Source of the DNA: Nemophila menziesii
Taxonomy: Eukaryota; Streptophyta; Magnoliopsida; Boraginales; Hydrophyllaceae
Assembly (NCBI GenBank): GCA_029959085.1
Contig: JARWIR010000008.1
Span: 17,098,001 to 17,162,000 of the forward strand
Reading direction: 5' to 3'
Length of the DNA stretch: 64,000 bases
Part shown: positions 1 through 9,070 of the stretch, one piece after another
Layout: each line of letters begins with the position of its first letter
Numbering within the stretch: the first letter of the stretch is position 1
Notes under the pieces: generated by a model
Told to the model about the DNA's origin: nothing
Database searches by the model: none
What the model saw: the letters and a program-made list of their open reading frames with translations, nothing else
Position numbers and translations under genes: made by a program

Positions 1-660
1 ACGAGCTTGTAAGTGCTCGTAAAGAGTTGGTCGAGGTATATTTCTCTTATACTTGTCATTTAAGTCTATGCATCTTCTTAGATAGTAAGTGAGGAGAAAA
101 TGTGTTTGTTTTTTGCAGGGCTTGCGTGATATCTTGACTAGTAATAGATTCCCAATTGGGATTAAAAGAATGGGAGATCTTGACATGAAGACCTTTATAA
201 AAGCATGCAAGGAGAGGTTTCCCCGAGAAGAAGCTCAAGTAAAGGCCGTAGAATTGGTCTCCTGGTGGGAGGATAAGATTAAAGACAACGAATGGCATCC
301 CTTTAAAACTGTACAAATTGACGACTCACGTTTTGAGGTAATTAGAATTGTCTTTGACCATTATATGATTGTGTTCTTGTAATGCTAAAAGGTTAATTAA
401 GTGAATACTAATGGTTATTAATAATATTGTAGAAATTGTTGAATGATGATGATGAGAAGTTACGACAACTTAAAGAGGAGTGGGGTTCGGATGTGTACAC
501 TTCAGTAACTACTGCTTTAAAAGAGATTGAAGAATACAATCCCAGTGGCAGATATGCGGTTCCTGAGCTTTGGAACTTTAAAGAGAACAGGAAGGCTACT
601 TTAAAGGAAGTTGTAAGTTATTTATTCAAGACATTGAAGCAAAGCAAGCGCAAGAGATGA
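1..660 (+). CDS. FDM1-like: FDM/IDN2-like RdDM factor, 3' part only (copy A0)
   Basis: Left-truncated copy of gene A. Visible parts are the last 35 bases of exon 4 (1-35, end of the coiled coil), exon 5 (119-337) and exon 6 (433-660, stop TGA). Introns have GT/AG ends, and reading frames join in phase 0. Exons 5 and 6 encode the XH domain, with WHPFK in exon 5 and EYNPSGRY and ELWNFKENRKATL in exon 6, followed by a basic KRKR tail. The XH domain of this family mediates complex formation between FDM/IDN2 proteins in RdDM. The sequence matches the same exons in the other copies and shows no break, so the gene is probably complete beyond the window edge. Confidence 0.9.
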
Positions 661-1995
661 TGAGGTTTTAATATTTATTATCATGTTGGAACCTTACAAA
701 AATACTGCTTGTATTCTTACATGTTTAAGCTATTTTATTTATAGAGTGCAAGCACTCATCAAGAAACGAATTACTTTGGTAAACTATTGCAACTGATTAG
801 TGATTATTATAATATGTTTTTTCTCTTTTTGCTATATTATGTCAAGTGTTGAATAAGTTTCATAAGCTTGGCTCCTTTTTATTAATTGATTGCATGTAAA
901 TTCCTAGTTATAAACGGTTCACGACCATTGATCTTGTAAAGCGACACCTTTGTTGGATTTCCCCAACCCACATATAGGACTAGCCCCCGAAATTAACTCG
1001 AGAGAGAGGAGTGAATACATTTAATAACTTCTCACTGGATGATAAGAATATTCAAAATGTCTTAGAATTCAAGCTTTTAACATTGTAGAAGTTACACTAA
1101 TACAATAAACAAGTGTGAGTGGAAGATAAGAATTTTAAGGAATTTGGGTTAAGGGCCTTGTGTTGTATTGACTTTTACTTGTAAATAAATTAATCCTATC
1201 ATATTATATCATATTATAGTTGAAGTTGCTCTAGTAGTTGAGAGCATTTTCATTGGAATACAGTTGTGTCGACGGTGTCTAAATATCTCTCACATGGAAT
1301 GAATAATTTTAATTGGCTGAATTTCTCCAATCTTATAGGATCCAATTTATTTCGTTTTAGGTTGTAATCTTTTACTTAATATTGAAAGATAATAGAATAT
1401 CACACAGAAACGGCCAAAGTAGCTTGTCAAGCAATACCAGAGAGATTACATTTCCAAAAAAAAAAAAAAACTTGAGTTCCCAAAATGCGACTATTTTTAG
1501 TGCTTTAGGAAATAGAACATACCATAAATAAATATGGTATTGCAGATCATGCCAAAGGCCCCTTCCGTAAAAAAGTGTTTCCCACTCCCATAACTAACCC
1601 TTCTAGACACTATGGATCGATAATAAAAGTTCATTTTAAATATTTTACATTCCTTTAATCTATCAATGCTCATGTCATTCATCTTTTTTCACCCTTCTTA
1701 TGTTGAAAAAACTTCAGCGATTTTGGTAGGAGGGTTACAACCCGTCTTGTGAAATGAGATACAAAAACCAACCAAGAAAAATGTTGGGCTGATTTCCAAC
1801 TTCCTTTTGTCATCTGATAAGCTCAGATTATATATAAGAACGTCAATTTTGTGTGTAATAGAAAGATCTACCGAGACTATTTGTACATCGCCAACTTCCA
1901 TTTTAAGTTCAAACCAATCAGCCATAGTTAGATTAATGAAGTCTCACGGTTCCACTTAACCATCATTGTTTACCTACCCGTTTCAAAAGTCCAAA
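661..1995 (+). repeat. 3' flank of gene A (copy of an older duplication)
   Basis: About 1.3 kb without a supported gene. It aligns at moderate divergence with the B flank at 5491-7377: shared stretches include the region around 1040-1090 with 6390-6440 and 1700-1990 with 7080-7375. This is the trace of an older gene-plus-flank tandem duplication. It contains a poly(A) tract near 1457. Minus-strand open frames at 1497-1682 and 1698-1925 have diverged counterparts in the B flank, but I recognise no protein. Confidence 0.75.
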
Positions 1996-2005
1996 GGAGG
2001 GTCAG

Positions 2006-2457
2006 ATGAGTAGCAGTTCAGACGAAATGTCAGATCTAAGTGACTCGGAGATCGAAGGAGCTAATCAGGCTGAGGAATCCGAGTCATACTGCTGGCCATG
2101 GACTGTAATTATTGTTAATATCATTAAAAGGCTAATGGATGAAAATTATGTGGATAATAGAAGCTACTGGTTAATAAGTTCTCTATTTATGAGCCACTAG
2201 ATGTTCAGTTTTTCTGGGATGCGGAAAAGCAAACGGCACAAGCTGTCAATAAGTTTGATAGAGAGTTGAGTGGATTTCAGAATGCTATGGAGTTTGAGAA
2301 GTTCTTTGAAGCTATTAGTTGTAGTAAGAGGGATTGGAGCCCTCATGTAGATTCCCACTGGTAAAAGATTTTATGGATGTTTTGCTCGTGAACACGGTTA
2401 CAACGCAGATGGACTGTGGGTAATTATTTTCGTGGGGATGGAACACTAAAGACAATA
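2006..2457 (+). pseudogene. Pseudogene B1: promoterless 5' fragment of an FDM paralog (R1)
   Basis: Starts with an ATG and a peptide like the gene A N-terminus (SDEMSDLSDSEIE). It then jumps directly to the XS domain (YCWPWT), so the zf-XS segment of about 80 residues is missing. A one-base deletion after NRSYWL shifts the frame and gives a stop at 2198-2200. XS-like sequence continues in other frames to about 2457, where an unrelated insert begins. Homology to the gene A 5' region starts only a few bases before the ATG. Upstream is the 3' flank of the previous gene, so no promoter of its own is visible. Confidence 0.85.
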
Positions 2458-2804
2458 CTATGTTATTAACGACTACTTATTTACTCGCTATTTAATAAAT
2501 ATGTATTCTTGAATAACTATAACTAACGACTACCCTGTTGTCGTTAAATATACTCATTACCGACAACAAGAAGTAGTCGGCAATGGTAGTAATGATTTAC
2601 GACGACACGGGTAGTCGGTAATGTCACTTGAGCATTTATGACTACTTATAGGCATTGGTCGTTAAATATACTATCTAACGACAAATTTTTAACGACTAAA
2701 TATTAACGAGTACAAGAAGTCGGGAAAGCAAAATTTTGGCATTCACGACTACTTTTTCCTTCTTTCTTGACTACAAATATAGTCGCGGAGAGAAAGATGC
2801 GGTG
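2458..2804. mobile_element. Foreign insert with GTCGTTAA-type repeats (R1), possible CACTA-like remnant
   Basis: 347 bp not found in gene A, separating two FDM pseudogene fragments. It is dense in short motifs in both orientations, AACGACTA and GTCGTTAAATATACT (for example near 2527, 2543, 2668 and 2691), some forming palindromes. Clustered subterminal motifs of this type are known from CACTA transposons. No CACTA terminal sequence or 3-bp target duplication was found, so the class is inference. Confidence 0.45.
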
Positions 2805-3573
2805 TAGCGTGCACAACAAAAATCAAACTATCAAGCACTCGTATATACTTGAAAGATAATTTAACAAATGAGGCTGGGCCACCTCAGCATGCACATGCAC
2901 TTCAACCCGCACTTGCAGATAAAGTCAAGAAAAGTGAGTTATATTGCTAGCCATGGACTGGAATTATTATGAATACTATGTTAGAGCTAATGGATGAGAA
3001 TTATATGGATAATCGCAACTACTGGTTAAATAAGTTCTCTAAATATAATCCACTAAATGTCCAGTTTTTCTGGGATGAAGAAAAAATAATAGCACAAGCC
3101 GTTATTAAGTTTGATAAAGACTGGAGTGGATTCAAGAATGCTTTGGAGTTCCAGAAACTTTGTGAAGCTATTGGATGTAGTAAGAAGAAAATGGAGCCCT
3201 GGTAAAACTTCCACTGATACAAGATTTTATGGATGGTTTGCACGTGAGTGCGATTACAAGTCAGATGGGCCAATGGGTGCTTATCTTCGTGAAAATGGAA
3301 CGCTAAGGACAATCTCAGAGCTGGTCAAGAAAGCTACGCAAAATACAAAGAAAGTTGTAGAAATTTTGACTAGTAAGATTGATATGAAAAACAAAAATTT
3401 GGAAGAGTCGCATGCAAAACATAATATGGGGACGATGAACCTTGGTTGGTACTGCATCAAGCATTTTTTGAAGGTTCCCTCCCTAACTGTCTACTTCTTC
3501 TTATACATCCCCTGTGATTTTTTTTTGAAAATATTATTTGTATATATTATATATTCAGGTTGGCTAAAGGTTA

Positions 3574-3826
3574 CTCCCTTTGTCCACTTATGTTTGTCCT
3601 TCTTTCTAAAAAGAGGTGTCCAACAATATTTGTCCTTTTACATTATCAAGACTTTTTCCCCCCAATTTTTCTAATATTACCCTAACTAATTAGTTAAAAA
3701 CAATGGTTCAATAAATGGCCTTATACTTAATGAATAAAGGTAATATAGTAAATAGAGTATGTAATTAATGTATTTTTTAAGATTTATGCCACAAAAAGTA
3801 GGACAAACATAAGTGGACAGAGGGAG
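3574..3826. mobile_element. Stowaway-type MITE 1 in pseudogene B2 (R1)
   Basis: 253 bp with terminal inverted repeats (left CTCCCTTTGTCCACTTATG, right the reverse complement with one visible change), flanked by TA at 3572-3573 and 3827-3828. The intact gene A supplies the empty site: AAAGGTTATGTG in intron 1. CTCCCT termini and TA duplication are hallmarks of Tc1/mariner-related Stowaway MITEs. Confidence 0.92.
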
Positions 3827-3935
3827 TATGTGTGTTTGTTTGTACATAATTTTATCCTTTCAAAAACAATAAGGCTACAAATAAATGCAAAGGAGCATGT
3901 AAAGAGGGTTCTTGATGCACACGAAGAGTTAAATA

Positions 3936-4200
3936 CTACCTCCATTCCATAACAATTGTCTTTTTAGCTAAAAAAAATATATTCTACCATGTATGTCACT
4001 TTTAAAGTTGGAAAGCAAAATAAATGACCTTTTTCCTATTATACCCTCCTTTTAAAATGTCTTACCAACTAAATATTTAATTTTCTCTCTCTTATAATTA
4101 GGGATATGTTGGTCATTTTAAACTAAATTTTACCTACTTTTTAGATTTCTTAATATGTGTGAAAAATTCTAAAGAGTCAATTATTATTGAATAAAGGTAG
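3936..4200. mobile_element. Stowaway-type MITE 2 inside exon 2 of pseudogene B2 (R1)
   Basis: 265 bp with inverted-repeat ends (left CTACCTCCATTCCATAACAA, right complementary with several mismatches), flanked by TA at 3934-3935 and 4201-4202. It splits the exon 2 coiled-coil sequence; gene A has the uninterrupted TTTAATAATGAGTTGG site. Its ends are more diverged than those of MITE 1. Confidence 0.9.
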
Positions 4201-5490
4201 TAATGAGTTGGAAAACAAAAAAAATAACTCAGATATTGGAGCCGCGAACTTGATGAACGTGAAGCCTTGACTGAACGTGAGAGGGAGAAACTTAAAGAAG
4301 ATAAGAAAAAGGTAAGATTCTTATTTCCATATTACGATCTCAAATTTATTTACTTTATATAAAAAATTATCTCCATCTCAACTATCGTTGACATGTCATT
4401 GTTTTTTTATAAATTTTTCATACAGAATGATGAGAGAAACAATTAAATTGAGAAGGCCTTTAGGGATCCGAGGGAAGTGGATGAGAATCTCTTAAGGATT
4501 ATTGAAGAAAAAGCAGGTGTGTTTCTTTGTTTATGCATCCTTCTACTTAGATATAACAATTTATGAAAATATATAATGTATTCTTGTTTTTGGGGAACAA
4601 TATTCAGAGGGAAAAAGAGGAAGCTCTAAAGAAGATACTTGAATTGGAAAGAGATTTAAATGCGGTCTGAAGTTGGAAATGGAAAATGCTGAGGTTAAAG
4701 GCAAATTAGAGATGATGAAAGTTATGGGAGATAATCCAACTGTTAAAAATAAAATCAAAAAGTTAAATGAGGAATTGGAAGAGAAAGTTAAGGAGATAGA
4801 TAATGTGCACGACTTGTACAGTGCCCTTGTTTCCAAAGAACGTCAAAGTAATAACGAGCTTGTAAGCGCTAGTAAAGAGTTCGTCGAGGCATTCTCTTAT
4901 ACTTGTCATTTAAGTCTATGCATCTTCTAAGATAGTAAGTAAGGAGGAAATGTGTTTGCTTTTTGTAGGGCTTGCGTGATATCTTGACTAGTAATAGAGT
5001 CCCAATTGGGAATAAAAGAATAGGAGATTTTAATGTAAAGTCCTTTATAAAAGCATCTAAGGAGAGGTTTCCCTGATAAGAAGCCGAAGTGAAGGCCATA
5101 GAATTGTGCTCCTGGTGGGAGCATAAGTTTAAAGACAATGAATGGCATTCATTTAAAACTGTACAAATTGATGAGTCGTGTATTGAGGTGGTTATGAATT
5201 GTCTTTGACTGTGATTGTTCTTGTAATGCGAAAAGGTTGAAAAGAAAAATAATGTTTATAATTATTGCAGAAATTGTTGAATGACGATGATGAGAAGTTA
5301 CGAGAACATAAAGAGAAGTGGGGTGCAGATGTGTACACGTCTACTGCTTTGAAGGAGGTTGAAGAATACAATCCCAGTGGCACATATGTGGTTCCTGAGC
5401 TTTGGAACCTTGAAGAAAACAGGAAGGCCATTTGAAGGAAGTTATAAGTTATATATTCGAGCAATCGAAGCAACACAAGCGCAAGAGATC

Positions 5491-7377
5491 GTGAGGTTGG
5501 AAATGCATACATTTATTAATTATTTTGCTATTTCTTAATTATGGGTCAATATTTATTATCATGTTGGAATTTTACATAAAAACTGCTTCTATTCTTACGT
5601 GTTTAAGCTATTTTATTCATACAGAGTCTCTGCTTATTTTAGGAAGTCTAAAATATTAGTGGTTTTCTTTTATACATCTCGTGATGACATTATATTGAAA
5701 CTCATAATGCATCTTAAAATTGTCACTTGAACATGGAGTTTTCTAATTCTTTATATTCAAACTGATTTAAATGCTTTATTTCACGTTATTTGCAGGGAGC
5801 GAGTAAAGTAGCTTTAACACAAGCAATCATATATCTATTGCCTTATTTGACAAACTATATTTTACCGTTACTTTTTACCATGTCGTCATCATCTTTTTTT
5901 TGTCTTCCAGGGACGAATCTAGAATTTCGAAATAGGTAGGGCCATTATTTAGTTTTAGTACAATTAATATATAAATTTTGTGTTGGGTTGTAATTTATTT
6001 ATTTATGTTTTTACCTATTTTTAAGAAAAATTGGGCTAAATTGTACTGCTATCTCATAGGTTGGAGTGGACTGCAGCCCACTCCAGCCTACCCCTGAATC
6101 TGTCCCAGTGGTCTTCCATGTTGTCATCATGACATGAATTATTTTGGTAAACAATTGCAACTAATTAGTGGTTGCTATAAACTTTTTTTTTTCTTTTTGC
6201 TATATTATGTCAAGTGTAGAATATTTTTCATAAGCTTGGCTCCTATTTGTTAATTGCTTGCATATAAATTCCTAGTTATAAACAATTCACGCCCATTGAT
6301 CTTGTAAAATGACACCTTTGTTGGATATCCGGACACAGGCATATCACTATCCCCCGAAATAAAACCGAGATAGGAGTGAGTACATTTAAGAACTCCTCAC
6401 TGGATGTTAAGAATATTCAAAATGTCTTAGAATTCAAGCTTTTAGCATTGTAGGAGTTACACTAATACAATAAAAACAATTGTAAGTGGAAGATAAGAAT
6501 TACAAGGAATTTAGGTTAAAGGACTAGTGTTGTATTGACTTTTACTTGTAAATGAATCAATCCTATCATCTTATAGTTGAAGTCTCTCTAGTAGGTTAGA
6601 GCATTTTTCATTGGAATACAATATTGTCTGTGTCTAAATATCTCTCCCATGGAATGAAAATAAATTTGTTAGATGATTTTAATTGGATGATATTCTCCAA
6701 TCTGATAGAGTCCAATTTCTTTCGTTTTAAGTTGTAATCTTTTACTTAATATTGAAAGACAATAGAACATCACACCTAAACTACCAAAGTAGCTTGTCAA
6801 CCTATACCAGAGAGATTACATTTTCAAAACAAATAGAAGAATACACTTAGTGCTCTAGGAAATAGAAAATACCATAGAGAAATATGGTATGGCAGATCAT
6901 GCCAGATGAAGATATATAGTGTTGCGGATCATGCCAAAGATCCCATCCTTTAAGAAGTTTTTCACTCTCCCATAACTAACTCTCCTAAACACCATGGATC
7001 GATAATAAAAGTTCAATTTAAACATTTTACATTCCTTTAATATATTAATGCTCATATCATTCATATTTTTTTTATGCTTCTTATATATGTTGAAAAAACT
7101 TGAGCGATTTCGGTAGGAGGGTTACAACCCGTCTTGTAAAATGAGATACAAAAAAATATTGGGCTAATTTCCATCTTCCTTTTGTCATCTGATAAGCTCA
7201 ACTCAATTATAAAAATAAAATACGACAATCTTGTGTGTAATAAAAAAATTCTCAAGAATATCTTTACATCAGAAACATCCATTTCAAGTTCAAACCCATC
7301 AACCATAGTTAGGTAAATGAAGTCTCACAGTTCCCCTTAACCGTCATTGTTTACCTACCCATTTCAAAAGTCCGAAG
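5491..7377 (+). repeat. 3' flank of pseudogene B2 (R1)
   Basis: About 1.9 kb without a supported gene, homologous to the gene A 3' flank at 661-1995 but more diverged and longer. Extra sequence lies at about 5636-6130, including a hAT-like insert. Homology to the A flank ends at AAAAGTCCGAAG (7377), at the same point where the A flank meets the start of B1. Confidence 0.75.
5910..6110. mobile_element. hAT-like 201-bp element with 8-bp TSD (R1)
   Basis: Flanked by identical 8-bp repeats GTCTTCCA (5902-5909 and 6111-6118). The ends are imperfect inverted repeats: GGGACGAATC on the left, GAATCTGTCCC near the right end. An 8-bp target duplication is typical of hAT transposons. It has no coding capacity, so it is non-autonomous. 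Confidence 0.7.
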
Positions 7378-8281
7378 TAGAGTAATTTTGATAGTCATTA
7401 TAGATTCTTTCGTAGATGGAAAAAAGGGCGAGAATGGGTTTGGAAACCTTGGTTAGATTTAGATGAAATCCTGCAGTTTCTCCTTTTAATTGTTTGGAAA
7501 TTTCCCGCACCTCCACGACACATATAATCCTTAATGAAGTCTAAAATTGACATTGTGAAAAGATTGGGGAGATTTTATATACTTTTGTCTTTATATACCT
7601 ATTCTATATACCATCTTTAGATTTCTTTATAGAAAAGAATAAGGGTGAAATACTGTTCCAATGAGCTAAAAAGAAATCACAAATTAATGGTGATACTCGC
7701 CGATCATTAAGTTTTAATCCATTTTACTTTTGTGCATAAATCATAAAAGATAATTTCTTAAATAACTATAATAATCTTAATAAAGTATCTTAAAAAAAAT
7801 TAATTTTGATTGGAAACATAACTTTTTACAATTTAATAGAAATAAAATGGGTATAAATAGTTAACCAAATTGGACAAGTATTTAAGGATAACTATTTTTA
7901 AAAATGTGGACTAAAATTTTAATTATACAGGGAGTACATTAATATCTATATCCTCAATTTTCTAACCAAAACCTCAATAAAAAGGTAAGACACAGACAAC
8001 ATAGCCGATCACGAAAAACTATGTAACTTAAATACGCGGTATCTCGTGTTTTCTTCTTATATTCTATAGGTATGATTTTTATTTTTGGTATTATTTCTGG
8101 TAGAAAATTGAGAATTTGAATCGTTTTTTCATGACGTTGCCTTGTCCGGTAATATAAAGTCACTTGTTTGTTTTGAGCATTTTAACACATTTTTATATCT
8201 TTTAACATACAATGTGATGGATTAAAGATTAGGACGGGGAAAAGATTGAATGAGGAAAACTTATAGTCAAGAAAATAGATC
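7378..8281. other. Unit-specific AT-rich spacer 1 (R1)
   Basis: About 0.9 kb between the B flank and the 771-bp hAT-like element. No gene, RNA gene or clear transposon ends recognised. A GGGAGTA motif at 7929-7935 resembles one Stowaway terminus, but no partner end was found. Confidence 0.6.
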
Positions 8282-8290
8282 TAGTCACAC

Positions 8291-9061
8291 CTAGGGATGG
8301 AAATCGGACCCAACATTTCGATTTCCGACTTTTCCGATCCAAAAATTTCGATTTCAGAACAGTTTTTTAAATTTTGCGAAATTCCGATTTCCAATTTTTC
8401 CAAAAATATAGGATCGAAACTACATATAAATTTCCCAAATTTTCTGGAATTTCTAGTCTGGCTTTATTTTGAATTATATTTTTGATTTTATATTATGTAT
8501 ATTAAATAAATAAATAATTTTAGATAAAGAAAAAAGTATACAACAAAAAATTCATAACAAAAAAAGAGATAAACATTAAAAACAATGAAACATTCTTTTA
8601 TGTTCGAAAAAAGAAACAATGAAACATGATAAAACCTAAAACTCAATCTCCTCACAGTCGCATTGGAAATAAAAAGTAAATAGAAATCTCTTCAAACTCA
8701 AGTCTCACCTTCCTGGCTTGGAACAAAAATAAATCCTTCCTAACTTCCCACCAAGCTGCTTTTCTGCACAAGAAAACCGCAACCACTTGTGGACCATTCT
8801 CCACTATCATCAATCTGGCTTAGCTACTCCATCAACAAAAATTTCATAATTTTAAACCAAAAGTTTCACAAATTTTGAACAAAATTTCCTAAATTCCGAG
8901 CCAAAAGTTCCGAAATTTCCGTGCCGAAATTCCGAGTTCGGAATTTTATTCTAGATCCGATAAATAGAATCGGAATTGGAATGGCAAAAATCTATTCCAA
9001 AAATATCTATAAATTTTTCGAAAGACCCTTTTTCTGATCTGTTTTATTCGATTTCCACCCC
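8291..9061. mobile_element. hAT-like inverted-repeat element, 771 bp (R1)
   Basis: Bounded by the 9-bp repeat TAGTCACAC (8282-8290 and 9062-9070). The ends are inverted repeats: left AGGGATGGAAATCG, right CGATTTCCACCCCT. Subterminal regions repeat CCGATTTC/GAAATTCCG-type words in both orientations. Only short open frames are present, so a non-autonomous hAT-type element is the best reading. Confidence 0.78.
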
Positions 9062-9070
9062 TAGTCACAC

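Larger units (their letters stand above)
2805..5490 (+). pseudogene. Pseudogene B2: decayed FDM paralog, zf-XS tail to XH (R1)
   Basis: Covers the counterpart of gene A residue 74 to the end, with the intron pattern retained: exon 1 part 2805-3473, exon 2 up to 4311, exon 3 4426-4516, exon 4 4608-4888, exon 5 4969-5187, exon 6 5271-5488. Damage is extensive. The first Trp codon of the WPW motif in XS is TAG (2948-2950). A frameshift precedes 3210. There is a TAA in exon 3 and a frameshift in exon 4. The exon 4 donor is GC instead of GT. Two adjacent stops lie in XH (5074-5079), and the terminal stop is lost. Two MITEs interrupt it, at the intron 1/exon 2 region and inside exon 2. No full-length protein is possible. 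Confidence 0.92.

Noticed and set aside
1497..1925. Minus-strand open frames in the gene A flank as a protein gene
   Set aside because: The counterparts in the B flank are conserved no better than surrounding DNA, stops separate the frames, and no known domain is visible.
2458..2804. A CRISPR-like or satellite array of GTCGTTAA words
   Set aside because: Spacing is irregular, the words occur in both orientations, and the context is plant nuclear. Subterminal transposon repeats fit better.
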